From contig NZ_OX352321.1 in NCBI RefSeq assembly GCF_947090775.1, positions 4,154,001 through 4,218,000 on the forward strand: 64,000 nt of DNA, written 5' to 3'. The position numbers and the translations under genes were made by a program. The notes below the pieces were generated by a model. That model searched no databases and was not told the origin of the DNA. It saw only the letters and a program-made list of their open reading frames with translations. Source of the DNA: Pseudarthrobacter sp. MM222 (lineage in GTDB: Bacteria > Actinomycetota > Actinomycetes > Actinomycetales > Micrococcaceae). Shown piece after piece: positions 27,288 through 35,314 of the stretch. How positions within the stretch are numbered: position 1 is the first letter of the stretch; the number at the start of each line of letters is the position of its first letter.

Positions 27288-27566
27288 CTACTCGACGGCG
27301 GACGGGTGCTTGGCTAGGGGCGTGACCTTGATGTCCATGTACGGGAAGAGCGGCAGGCCGGAAAGCAGGCTGTGCAGCTCGTCGTTGTCCGCGACGTCGA
27401 AGACCGAGTAATTGGAATACTCCCCCACCACCCGCCACAAATGCGCCCAGCGGCCGTCGCGCTGGAGCTGCTGGGAGTATTCGCGTTCCTCGGCCTTGAT
27501 GGCATCGGCGCTTTCTTTGGGCATGTCCAGCGGAATGTTGACGTCCATACGGACCAGATACAGCAT
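27288..27566 (-). CDS. catC: Muconolactone delta-isomerase
   Basis: The 92-residue protein isomerises muconolactone to 3-oxoadipate enol-lactone. The N-terminus MLYLVRMDVNIP and the segment GRWAHLWRVVGEYSNYSVFDV are characteristic, and the length is exact for CatC. I chose ATG 27566, which follows AGGAGA; longer in-frame readings run into catB. It lies 41 bp after catB and is probably co-transcribed with it. Confidence 0.95.
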   Translation of the reverse strand: MLYLVRMDVNIPLDMPKESADAIKAEEREYSQQLQRDGRWAHLWRVVGEYSNYSVFDVADNDELHSLLSGLPLFPYMDIKVTPLAKHPSAVE

Positions 27567-27607
27567 GCAATTCTCCTGGTTTGGGTCAGGGGCCGGTGCG
27601 GCCCAGG

Positions 27608-28708
27608 TTAGTCCTGGCGGTAGGTCCGGAGTTTGTCGGCGTCGATAGCTGCACCGACGCCGGGGACCTCGCGGACGCGGATGGCGCCGTTGGTGATTTG
27701 GAGCGGCTCGGCCAGCAGGTCGTCCGTCATGTCGAGGTAGTTGGAGAGCTCCCCGGCCCGGCGGGAGCTGGCTTCGAACGCCGCGCCAAAGGTCACGGTG
27801 GCGAGGCTGCCCACCTGCGTGTCGATCTGGTTGCCCATGGTGACGTCCACGCCCAGGCCTTCGCAGAGTCCGAGGATCTGGGCTGCCTCCGTGAAACCGC
27901 TGCGGGCCGTCTTGATGCAGATGGCGTTGCTGCCGCCTGAGAGCAACTCCCGGGAGACGTCGCCAAGGGTGGGCACGCTTTCGTCGCCGACGATCGGAAT
28001 GCTTGAATGCTGGACCAGCCTGCGTCGGCCCATGGCCTCGCCGGCCTCGCACGGCTCCTCCAGCATGGACAGGCCAAGCCCCTCGGTGCGGCGGAGCACT
28101 TCCATGGCCTCGTTTGCCGTCCAGCCGCGGTTGGCATCGAGGTAGATTTCAGCGTCCTCGCCCAAGCCCTCGCGCAGCACATGGCAGGCTTCGACGTCGA
28201 GGGACAGCGGCCGCCGGCCTGTCTTGAGTTTGAAGGTGTTAATCCCGTAGGTCTCGCGGAACCGCAGCGCCTCATCCAACAGGTCGGCGGCGGGTTTGAA
28301 CCCGAGCATGTGGGACACCCGCATGCTGTCCGTGAAGCCGCCGAGCAGTTTATGCACCGGGGTGCCCAGGGAGATCCCGATGAGGTCCCAGAGGGCGATG
28401 TCCAGGGCGCCTTTCGCTGTGGCGTTGTGGATAGTGCGGCGGAGCAGCCGCTGGACTTTAGAGCGGTCCAGCGGGTCAAGGCCGATCAGTTGCGGGGCAA
28501 AGACCTTGGTCACGACAGAGACGATGGAGTCCTGGGTTTCGCCGTAGGTATAGGGCCGAGGGGGCGTGTCCGCCACACCGCAGATCCCGGTGTCCGTGTG
28601 GATCCTGATCAGGACGTGCTCCGCTGAGGTGACCTCCCCGCTGGCGAATTTCAGGGGACGCGCATAGGGAATGGCATAGGGGATGGCCTCAATGCGTTCA
28701 ATCTTCAC
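27608..28708 (-). CDS. catB: Muconate cycloisomerase
   Basis: This 366-residue enolase-superfamily enzyme lactonises cis,cis-muconate to muconolactone. The catalytic K-x-K appears as FKLKTG near residue 159, with metal ligands in YLDANRGW, MLEEP and GDES further on, then the second catalytic Lys in CIKTARSG. It starts at GTG 28708 and overlaps the 3' end of catR by 11 bp, with its AAGGAA ribosome site inside catR, so the regulator and catB are translationally linked. Confidence 0.95.
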   Translation of the reverse strand: MKIERIEAIPYAIPYARPLKFASGEVTSAEHVLIRIHTDTGICGVADTPPRPYTYGETQDSIVSVVTKVFAPQLIGLDPLDRSKVQRLLRRTIHNATAKGALDIALWDLIGISLGTPVHKLLGGFTDSMRVSHMLGFKPAADLLDEALRFRETYGINTFKLKTGRRPLSLDVEACHVLREGLGEDAEIYLDANRGWTANEAMEVLRRTEGLGLSMLEEPCEAGEAMGRRRLVQHSSIPIVGDESVPTLGDVSRELLSGGSNAICIKTARSGFTEAAQILGLCEGLGVDVTMGNQIDTQVGSLATVTFGAAFEASSRRAGELSNYLDMTDDLLAEPLQITNGAIRVREVPGVGAAIDADKLRTYRQD

Positions 28709-29672
28709 GGGGTGTTTCCTTAACTGCTGCGGCTACTGGCGGTGATGGTGTCTCTGGAGGAATAATGGGCTGCTGCACGTCCGGCTGATCCGCCTGGGAG
28801 GCGGGCAGGGTGTCGAAGAGCCGAAGGAAGTTGAGGAGCAGCTTCGTCTCGCTGTTCCGGTTCCAAGCGACGGCGAGGTCGACCGGTGGCGGGTTGCGCA
28901 GCGGCCGGAAGACGACGCCTTGGAAGGAAAACATTCGGGACGTCATCGGGACCAGGGCGATGCCCATCCCCGCCGCGACGAGCGAGAGCAGGGTCGAGGT
29001 TTCCCTGGCTTCCTGGACAAGATGCGGCTGGAAGCCGGCTTTGCGGCAGGCATCCAGGGAGATGGTGCTGACGGCGGAGTAACTGGGATAGCCGATGAAG
29101 TCCTGCCCGGCAAGCTCTGACAGTTCCAGGCTGCCCTTCTCCGCAAGGGCTGAATCGGCCGGGAGGGCCGCCACCAGCTGGTCCTGCTCGAGCAGCTTAA
29201 GGGCCACTGCGCCGGAGCGCACCGGCGGGCGGAGGACGGCGACGTCGAGCCTGCCGTCCTCGAGCGCCGCCTCCATTTGGGGTGTCAGCATCTCGCCCTG
29301 GACAGTGATGCGCAGCCCCGGAAGGGTGCGACGGGCCGCTTGGACGATGCTTGGCATCAGTCGATAGGTGGCGGTTCCGGTGAACCCCACCCGGAGGACA
29401 CCGGTGGCACCGGCGCCGACCTGCTGGACGTCCTCCTCGAGCGCGCCAAGCTCCTGCAGAAGCACCCTGCCACGGTCCAGCAGGACCTGCCCCGCCGGGG
29501 TGAGCTCCACCTTGCGGGTGGTGCGGATCAGGAGCGGAGTGCCGAGCTGCTCCTCCAACTGGCGGATCTGCTGGGACAGCGGCGGCTGGGCCATATGCAG
29601 GCGGAGGGCCGCGCGGCCAAAGTGTCGTTCTTCGGCCACCGCGATGAAGTACTTGAGGTGCCGCGTCTCCAT
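28698..29672 (-). CDS. catR: LysR family regulator of the cat genes
   Basis: The 324-residue protein has the LysR helix-turn-helix at residues 1-60 (METRHLKYFIAVAEERHFGRAA with MAQPPLSQQIRQLEEQLG) and a periplasmic-binding-like effector domain. CatR/BenM-type regulators respond to muconate. I chose ATG 29672 because the LysR fold begins there. Unusually for this family it is co-directional with, and overlaps, catB rather than being divergent. A palindrome-like site at 29742-29757 upstream of it matches one before catA. Confidence 0.88.
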   Translation of the reverse strand: METRHLKYFIAVAEERHFGRAALRLHMAQPPLSQQIRQLEEQLGTPLLIRTTRKVELTPAGQVLLDRGRVLLQELGALEEDVQQVGAGATGVLRVGFTGTATYRLMPSIVQAARRTLPGLRITVQGEMLTPQMEAALEDGRLDVAVLRPPVRSGAVALKLLEQDQLVAALPADSALAEKGSLELSELAGQDFIGYPSYSAVSTISLDACRKAGFQPHLVQEARETSTLLSLVAAGMGIALVPMTSRMFSFQGVVFRPLRNPPPVDLAVAWNRNSETKLLLNFLRLFDTLPASQADQPDVQQPIIPPETPSPPVAAAVKETPRED

Positions 29673-29741
29673 TTTGCCCCCGGCGGATCGGAGCAGGCGG
29701 GGTGCCTGCTCCAATCAGCTTAGGATCCCCCATTAGTAAGG

Positions 29742-29757
29742 GGAAATACTTATTTTA
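29742..29757. promoter_or_regulatory. Candidate CatR site upstream of catR-catB-catC
   Basis: GGAAATA-CT-TATTTTA shares 15 of 16 core bases (29740-29755) with the perfect palindrome before catA. It lies 70-85 bp before catR and overlaps the T tract of the bkd terminator. Confidence 0.55.
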
Positions 29758-29788
29758 AAGCCATTCGGACGATTTCGGTCCGAATGGC
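29751..29788 (-). terminator. Rho-independent terminator of the bkd operon
   Basis: A perfect 11-bp stem pairs 29760-29770 (GCCATTCGGAC) with 29778-29788 around a 7-nt loop. On the minus strand it starts 9 bp after the bkdC stop and is followed by TTTAAAATA. Confidence 0.85.
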
Positions 29789-29796
29789 TCCCGGCG

Positions 29797-31272
29797 TCAG
29801 TCCAGCAGCAGCGCGGGTTCTTCCAGGATGGACGCGACGTCGGCCATGAAGCGGGCTGAGAGGTCGCCGTCCACGACACGGTGGTCGAAGGAACCGCCAA
29901 GGGTGGTGATCCAGCGCGGAATCACCTCGCCATCCAGGACCCAGGGCTTCTGCTTGATGGTGCCGAAGGCCACGATCGCGACCTCGCCGGGGTTGATGAT
30001 AGGGGTGCCGGTGTCGATTCCCAGCGCCCCGATATTGGTGACGGTGAGGGTTCCGCCCTGCATCTGGGCCGGCTGGGTCTTGCCGGCGCGGGCGGTGGTG
30101 GCCAGTTCGTTCAGCGCCAGGGCCAGTTCCTTGAGCGAGAGGTCCTGGGCGTTCTTGATGTTCGGCACCATGAGGCCGCGGGGCGTGGCGGCGGCGATGC
30201 CGAGGTTCATGAAGTGCTTGACCTGGATCTCGGCCGAATCGCTGCCTTCCGGGTTGTCCACCCAGGTGGCATTGACGCTGGGGTTGCGGGCCGCTGCCCA
30301 GATAACCGCCTTGGCGAGAATCAGTAGCGGCGAGACCTTGATGCCCTCGAAGTCCCGCGAGGCCTTCAGCCGCTTCACGAATTCCATCGTGCGGCTCGCG
30401 TCGACGTCCACGAAAATGCTCACATGCGGGGCGGAAAAGGCAGACTCGACCATGGCCTTGGCTGTGGCCTTGCGGACGCCCTTGACCGGGATCCGCTCAA
30501 TCCGCTGATCCTGCGGGCGGCCGGTCTTGCCCCAGAAACTGTCGGCCTTGTCCACTTCGGCGTCGCGCTGGGCCTGGTAGCTGACCAGGTCCTCGCGGGT
30601 AACCTCGCCGCGGGCGCCGGTGGGGACCACATCGGACAGGTCGATGCCCAGATCGCGGGCGATCTTGCGGACGGGCGGCTTGGCGAGGACCCGGTTGACG
30701 AGGCCGGTGATGGCACCGCCGAGGGTGGGCCGCGGGTCGATGCCCTCGGCCGGAACGGCGAGTTGGGCCGGGCTGACGGGCGCGGCCGCAGGACCGGATC
30801 CGGCCGTTGCGGGTGCCGGAGCCGGAGGCTTGGGCGCCGGCGTCGAGGACACCCGGCGGCGGCGCTTCGCGGCGTCGGCCTTCGGTCCGGACCCCACCAG
30901 GGGCCCGCCGGCCGGGCGCCCGGCCGGCTCGCCGGCATCGGGGGCGTCTTCTTCCAACTTCCCGTACAGGGGCTGGTCAACAACAGGCGCCGCCGCCGGG
31001 GCGGCAGGGGCGGTCCCGGCGTCGGCAGCTGCCGCGTCGTTGACGCTGATAATCGGGGTTCCGACGTCGACCGTCACCCCCTCCGGGACCAGCAGTTCGG
31101 CGACCATGCCGGCAAACGGGGAGGGCAGCTCGACGAGCGACTTGGCGGTCTCGATCTCGCAGATGACGTCATTGACGGCCACGGTGTCGCCGGCCTTGAC
31201 CTTCCAGGAGACGATTTCGGCCTCGGTCAGCCCTTCGCCCACGTCGGGGAGGTTGAACTTGTGAAGAGTCAT
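29797..31272 (-). CDS. bkdC: Branched-chain 2-oxoacid dehydrogenase E2 (dihydrolipoamide acyltransferase)
   Basis: The 491-residue core subunit transfers the acyl group from E1 to CoA. The lipoyl domain covers residues 1-80, with lipoylated Lys in [11 protein letters not shown]. Ala/Pro-rich linkers surround a peripheral-subunit-binding domain at about 200-240 ([19 protein letters not shown]). The catalytic domain ends with [10 protein letters not shown]. Together with the two upstream E1 genes it forms the complex that degrades valine, leucine and isoleucine keto acids. E3 is not encoded here. A terminator follows, overlapping the catR upstream site. Confidence 0.93.
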   Translation of the reverse strand: MTLHKFNLPDVGEGLTEAEIVSWKVKAGDTVAVNDVICEIETAKSLVELPSPFAGMVAELLVPEGVTVDVGTPIISVNDAAAADAGTAPAAPAAAPVVDQPLYGKLEEDAPDAGEPAGRPAGGPLVGSGPKADAAKRRRRVSSTPAPKPPAPAPATAGSGPAAAPVSPAQLAVPAEGIDPRPTLGGAITGLVNRVLAKPPVRKIARDLGIDLSDVVPTGARGEVTREDLVSYQAQRDAEVDKADSFWGKTGRPQDQRIERIPVKGVRKATAKAMVESAFSAPHVSIFVDVDASRTMEFVKRLKASRDFEGIKVSPLLILAKAVIWAAARNPSVNATWVDNPEGSDSAEIQVKHFMNLGIAAATPRGLMVPNIKNAQDLSLKELALALNELATTARAGKTQPAQMQGGTLTVTNIGALGIDTGTPIINPGEVAIVAFGTIKQKPWVLDGEVIPRWITTLGGSFDHRVVDGDLSARFMADVASILEEPALLLD

Positions 31273-31325
31273 GGTGTCCTTGGTTGGAGATGGCGCAGGG
31301 TCAGTCAGGCGGTTCGGAATGCGTT

Positions 31326-32306
31326 TCAGTAGGAAAGGGCTCGCTCGAGTGCCTCAAGGATGCGGTCGATGTCCGGCAGGTAGTCTTCCTCCACCTTGGC
31401 CACGGGGTAGGGCATGTGGAAGCCCCCCACGCGGATGACCGGCGCCTCCAGCGAGTGGAAGGCCCGCTCGCTGATGCGTGCCGCGATCTCCCCGCCGATG
31501 CCGCCGAAAGTAGGAGCCTCGTGGGCCACGATCAGCCGGCCGGTCTTGTGGACGGAAGCCGTGACGGTGTCGAAGTCGATCGGCGAGATGGAGCGCAGGT
31601 CGATTACCTCGACGCTGTGGCCATCCTCGGCGGCGGCATTGGCCGCGGCGAGGGCCACGGGCACCAGCGGGCCGTAGACCACCACCGTGGCATCCGTTCC
31701 CTCGCGCAGCACATGCGCCTTGAACGGGTCCTCGGAGGTTCCGGGGGATTCGGTGTCCACCTCGCCCTTGAGCCAGTAGCGGCGCTTGGGTTCGAAGACG
31801 ATCACGGGGTCCTGGCAGTCGACGGCCTGCTGGATCATCCAATACGCGTCGTGCGGGTTGGACGGGGTGATGATGCGCAGGCCCGCGGTGTGGGCGAATA
31901 GCGCCTCCGGTGACTCCGAGTGGTGCTCAATGGAGCCGATGCCGCCGCCGTAAGGGATCCGGATGACCACCGGCACGGTCAGGTTGCCGTTGCTGCGCGA
32001 ATGCATCTTGGCCAGCTGCGTGGTGATCTGGTTGAAGCCGGGGAAGACGAAGCCGTCGAACTGGATCTCGCAGACGGGCAGGTAGCCGCGCAGGGCCAGG
32101 CCGATGGCGGTGCCGATGATGCCGGACTCCGCCAGCGGCGTGTCCACGACGCGGTCCGCGCCGAACTCGGCGAGGAGACCGTCGGTGACCCGGTAGACAC
32201 CGCCCAGGGCTCCGATGTCCTCACCCATCAGCAGCGACCGGGGGTTGCTGCCCAACGTGGCGCGGAGGCCCTCATTGATGGCCTTGGCTATGGTCATGGT
32301 GGTCAT
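31326..32306 (-). CDS. bkdB: Branched-chain 2-oxoacid dehydrogenase E1 beta subunit
   Basis: The 326-residue transketolase-like subunit has the conserved [18 protein letters not shown] near the N-terminus, [18 protein letters not shown], and the C-terminal ligand domain ([17 protein letters not shown]). It forms the TPP-dependent E1 heterotetramer with the alpha subunit, whose TGA stop overlaps its ATG by one base (TGATG). A 53-bp gap separates it from the E2 gene. Confidence 0.93.
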   Translation of the reverse strand: MTTMTIAKAINEGLRATLGSNPRSLLMGEDIGALGGVYRVTDGLLAEFGADRVVDTPLAESGIIGTAIGLALRGYLPVCEIQFDGFVFPGFNQITTQLAKMHSRSNGNLTVPVVIRIPYGGGIGSIEHHSESPEALFAHTAGLRIITPSNPHDAYWMIQQAVDCQDPVIVFEPKRRYWLKGEVDTESPGTSEDPFKAHVLREGTDATVVVYGPLVPVALAAANAAAEDGHSVEVIDLRSISPIDFDTVTASVHKTGRLIVAHEAPTFGGIGGEIAARISERAFHSLEAPVIRVGGFHMPYPVAKVEEDYLPDIDRILEALERALSY

Positions 32307-33553
32307 CAGTTGGCCGCCCCTGTTTCTGCGTCGGCAGGTTCCGCCTCGTCGGCGAACCCTGCGCTGTACTCCTCGAACCAGGCCAGCTCCTCGGCCACCA
32401 GCGGGTGCGCCTCCACGTAGGTGTTGGCGAAGGCGGTCCGGATGTCCGGGGTTTCCAGGTCGTGGGTGGTCTTGCGGACGTAAGCGGCGAGGTCGTCGCC
32501 GTCCGCCTTGACCTGGGCAAAGAACGCGTCGTCCGCGAGTCCTTCTGCCCTGAGATACTTCTCCAGCCGGTCGAGCGGGTCCTTCGCCCTCCAGAGGCTT
32601 TCCTCGGCCGACTCCCGGTACTTGGTCGGGTCATCCGCCGTGGTGTGCGCCCCGACGCGGTAGGTGAACGCCTCGATCAGCACGGGACCCTTGCCCTCCC
32701 GGGCGCGCTCGAGTGCCCACTCCGTCACCGCGTGCACCGCGATCACGTCGTTGCCGTCGACCCGAATGCCGGGGAAGCCGTACCCCTTGGCACGGTTGGA
32801 CAGCGGAATCCGCGTCTGCACCGAGCTGGGCACCGAGATGGCCCAGTGGTTGTTCTGGCAGAAGAATACGACGGGTGCATTGTAGGAGGAGGCGAACACC
32901 ATGGATTCATGGACGTCCCCCTCCGAGCTGGCACCGTCCCCGAAGTAGACCACGACGGCGGCCTTCGGCTCGGTCGGCTGGCCCGCGGTCCCATCCGGCT
33001 GCGCGGCAGCGAGCTTCTGGTCGCGCTGGATGCCCATCGCGTAGCCGACCGCGTGCGGGGTCTGCGCAGCGAGGACCAGCGTGTAGAGGTGGAAGTTGGT
33101 GTCCTTCGGGTTCCAGCCGCCGTTGGAGACGCCGCGGAACTGGCGCAGCAGTTCGGCGAGGTCGACGTTGCGGGTCAGCGCCACACCGTGCTCACGGTAC
33201 GTGGGGAAGATATAGTCCTGGGGCTGGCTTGCCCGGCCGGAACCGATCTGCGCCGCCTCCTGGCCGGTCAACGGGACCCAGAGGGCAAGCTGGCCCTGGC
33301 GCTGGAGGGCGGTGGCTTCCACATCAAAGCGGCGGATCTTTGCCATGTCGGCATAGAAGCCCCGCAGCTTGTCCGGGTCCAGCCGCTCCGCGTACTCCGA
33401 GAAAACCGGGTCTGTGCCCAGCGTCCCGTCCGGCGCCAGCAGCTGCACCATGGGCTCGGCCGGGCTACCCAGTCGGGCCTCCGCCTCCGCCTCGCGCTGG
33501 TCATCCAGGCCGGTTCCGTCGAACTCGGTAGCGGGCAGGTGTGTGGCGCCCAT
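32306..33553 (-). CDS. bkdA: Branched-chain 2-oxoacid dehydrogenase E1 alpha subunit
   Basis: The 415-residue subunit carries the TPP-binding motif GDGASSEGDVHE to NNHWAIS. The central YREHGVALTRNVD and RVGAHTTADDPTKYR are conserved for the branched-chain type. I chose ATG 33553, since AAGGAGA lies 4-5 nt upstream; a longer in-frame start would reach into the operator region. Transcription begins in a 147-bp gap that contains nested palindromes at 33599-33640, so regulation by an AsnC/Lrp or similar dimeric repressor is likely. Confidence 0.93.
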   Translation of the reverse strand: MGATHLPATEFDGTGLDDQREAEAEARLGSPAEPMVQLLAPDGTLGTDPVFSEYAERLDPDKLRGFYADMAKIRRFDVEATALQRQGQLALWVPLTGQEAAQIGSGRASQPQDYIFPTYREHGVALTRNVDLAELLRQFRGVSNGGWNPKDTNFHLYTLVLAAQTPHAVGYAMGIQRDQKLAAAQPDGTAGQPTEPKAAVVVYFGDGASSEGDVHESMVFASSYNAPVVFFCQNNHWAISVPSSVQTRIPLSNRAKGYGFPGIRVDGNDVIAVHAVTEWALERAREGKGPVLIEAFTYRVGAHTTADDPTKYRESAEESLWRAKDPLDRLEKYLRAEGLADDAFFAQVKADGDDLAAYVRKTTHDLETPDIRTAFANTYVEAHPLVAEELAWFEEYSAGFADEAEPADAETGAAN

Positions 33554-33598
33554 ACCGTCTCCTTGCTTGCCGCCCCCGGAGGCGCCGCAATCGCTGGG

Positions 33599-33640
33599 AT
33601 ATATGCCCCGTCTGGAATACATTCCTGATCCGGCATATAT
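33599..33640. promoter_or_regulatory. Nested concentric palindromes upstream of bkdA
   Basis: The outer arms ATATATGCC (33599-33607) and GGCATATAT (33632-33640) and the inner GGAAT-AC-ATTCC (33614-33625) share exactly the same centre, 33619.5. The element lies 46-87 bp before the bkdA start and is strongly AT-rich at its ends. Confidence 0.6.
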
Positions 33641-33700
33641 TTTGGCTTACTCGTCCCTACTTTATCCGCAGGGCCTTCCCCGCGGGCGTCATGTTAAGCG

Positions 33701-34816
33701 CTAGGAACGCTGTGGCGGTTTTGTATAGATCGCACAGAGTTCCAGGAAGCGGGTGTTGGCCTCGACCTCGCCGATGCTGACCCGGACCCCCTCGTTCCCA
33801 AAGGCGCGTACCGACAGCGCCCGCTCCCCCGCGAGGGCAGCGAATTCCGCACTGTTGGAGCCGAGATTGAGCCAGACAAAGTTTCCCTGCGCCTCGGGAA
33901 CGAACCACCCCAGCTCGCGGAGTCCGGCCGTGACGCGGTCGCGTTCGTCCACCAGGCTTTGTACCCTTTCTACAACCTCGTCGAAATGCTGCAGGGAGGT
34001 CACCGCCGCGATCTCCGCGATCTGGGAGACTGCGAAGGGAGTGGCACTGACGCGCAGGTGCTGGGTGAGGTCAGGGTTGGACACGCTGTAGCCCACCCGC
34101 AGGCCGGCCAGGCCGTGGGCCTTGGAGAAGGTCCGGAGCACAACGACATTCGGGTACTTGCGGTACATCTCGAGGCCGTCAACGGCGTCATCGGCGCGGA
34201 CGAACTCCTGGTAGGCCTCGTCGATGACCACGACGACGTCAGAGGGCACGGTCTGGATGAAGCGCTCCGTCTCCGTGGACGTCAGCACCGGCCCCGTGGG
34301 GTTGTTCGGCGTGCAGAGCAGAATCACCCTGGTACGGGCAGTCACCGCCGCCGCCATGGCCTCCAGATCATGCCGCCCGTCCATCGTGAGCGGGATCCGG
34401 ACGCTTTCCGCCCCCGCGAGGCCGACGCAGATCGGATACGCCTCGAAGGACCGCCAGGCATAAATGACCTCGTCGGGTTTGCCGTCGTCGTTCTGGCCGG
34501 CAAAAGTCGCCAGGAGCTGGTTCAGCGCCCCGAGGCTTCCGGCGCCGGTGACGATGTCCTCCGCAGGAACGTCCAGGAACCCCGCGAGCGCGCCGCGCAG
34601 CTTGCTGCTCAGCGGATCCGGGTAGCGGTTGAAGTCGGTCTGCGCCGCGATGGCCTGCTGCACTGCAGGGATCGGAGGCAGCGGGTTTTCGTTGGAGGAA
34701 AGCTTGTAGCTGGCCAGGCCTTCGACCGGCACGGGCGGTTTGCCGGCCGCGTAGCGGGGAAGCAGGTCTACCACCGGGCGGGGCCGGACGCCCCCCGTTT
34801 TCTCTGATGAAGTCAT
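33701..34816 (-). CDS. Histidinol-phosphate/aromatic amino acid aminotransferase (HisC family)
   Basis: The 371-residue class II aminotransferase has the N-terminal YKLSSNENPLPP, the PLP-binding lysine in TFSKAHGLAGLRVGY, and VIDEAYQEF for the pyridine ring. It could be the second HisC or the actinobacterial aromatic aminotransferase Pat, and sequence alone does not separate these. I chose ATG 34816: TAGGCT lies 7 nt upstream, giving a probable leaderless transcript, and no good ribosome site supports the longer in-frame reading. It is upstream of bkdA on the same strand but has its own 3' gap. Confidence 0.9.
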   Translation of the reverse strand: MTSSEKTGGVRPRPVVDLLPRYAAGKPPVPVEGLASYKLSSNENPLPPIPAVQQAIAAQTDFNRYPDPLSSKLRGALAGFLDVPAEDIVTGAGSLGALNQLLATFAGQNDDGKPDEVIYAWRSFEAYPICVGLAGAESVRIPLTMDGRHDLEAMAAAVTARTRVILLCTPNNPTGPVLTSTETERFIQTVPSDVVVVIDEAYQEFVRADDAVDGLEMYRKYPNVVVLRTFSKAHGLAGLRVGYSVSNPDLTQHLRVSATPFAVSQIAEIAAVTSLQHFDEVVERVQSLVDERDRVTAGLRELGWFVPEAQGNFVWLNLGSNSAEFAALAGERALSVRAFGNEGVRVSIGEVEANTRFLELCAIYTKPPQRS

Positions 34817-34874
34817 GCCAACTAGCCTACTTCGCGTCCTGCCGCCGCCGGTGGCGATATGACAGCATGGGGCC

Positions 34875-35303
34875 ATGCGCTCATTCATCGTTCGGGTCAT
34901 CATCAACGGGCTGGCCCTGGGAATCGCGAGTTGGCTCCTTCCCGGCTTGGATATCTCCACCTCGGCCACCACTGCCGCGGTCGGGAACAGCGGTGTCACG
35001 CAGGGCACGGACACCATCGGCGTCGTCCTTGCCTACCTGTTCATCGCCCTGATTTTCGGTGTGGTCAACGCGCTCGTCAAGCCGGTCGTCAGCCTGCTGT
35101 CGCTGCCGCTCACCATCCTGACGCTGGGCCTGTTCACGATTGTCATCAATGCGGCGATGCTCTACCTGACGTCGTGGCTGAGCAGCTACACCCCTGTGCA
35201 CTTCACCATCGACTCGTTCTTCTGGACGGCCGTGCTGGCAGCCATCATTATCACGGTGATCTCCCTGGTGGCCGGCCGGATGGCGGGCGCCGGGAGGCGC
35301 TGA
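34875..35303 (+). CDS. Membrane protein of the phage holin family 4 (PF04020-type)
   Basis: The 142-residue protein has four hydrophobic segments and the family pattern FGVVNALVKPVVSLLSLPLTILTLGLFTIVINA in its middle. Despite the family name, such proteins are widespread single-copy bacterial membrane proteins of unknown role. A Gly/Ser/Thr-rich insertion lies at about residues 28-45. No phage genes surround it. It ends 11 bp from a convergent hydrolase gene. Confidence 0.82.
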   Translation: MRSFIVRVIINGLALGIASWLLPGLDISTSATTAAVGNSGVTQGTDTIGVVLAYLFIALIFGVVNALVKPVVSLLSLPLTILTLGLFTIVINAAMLYLTSWLSSYTPVHFTIDSFFWTAVLAAIIITVISLVAGRMAGAGRR

Positions 35304-35314
35304 GCGAAGCCATG

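Noticed and set aside
34875-35303. Prophage remnant suggested by a holin-family protein
   Set aside because: The family name is historical; the protein is a common chromosomal membrane protein and no phage structural, lysis or integrase genes are nearby.
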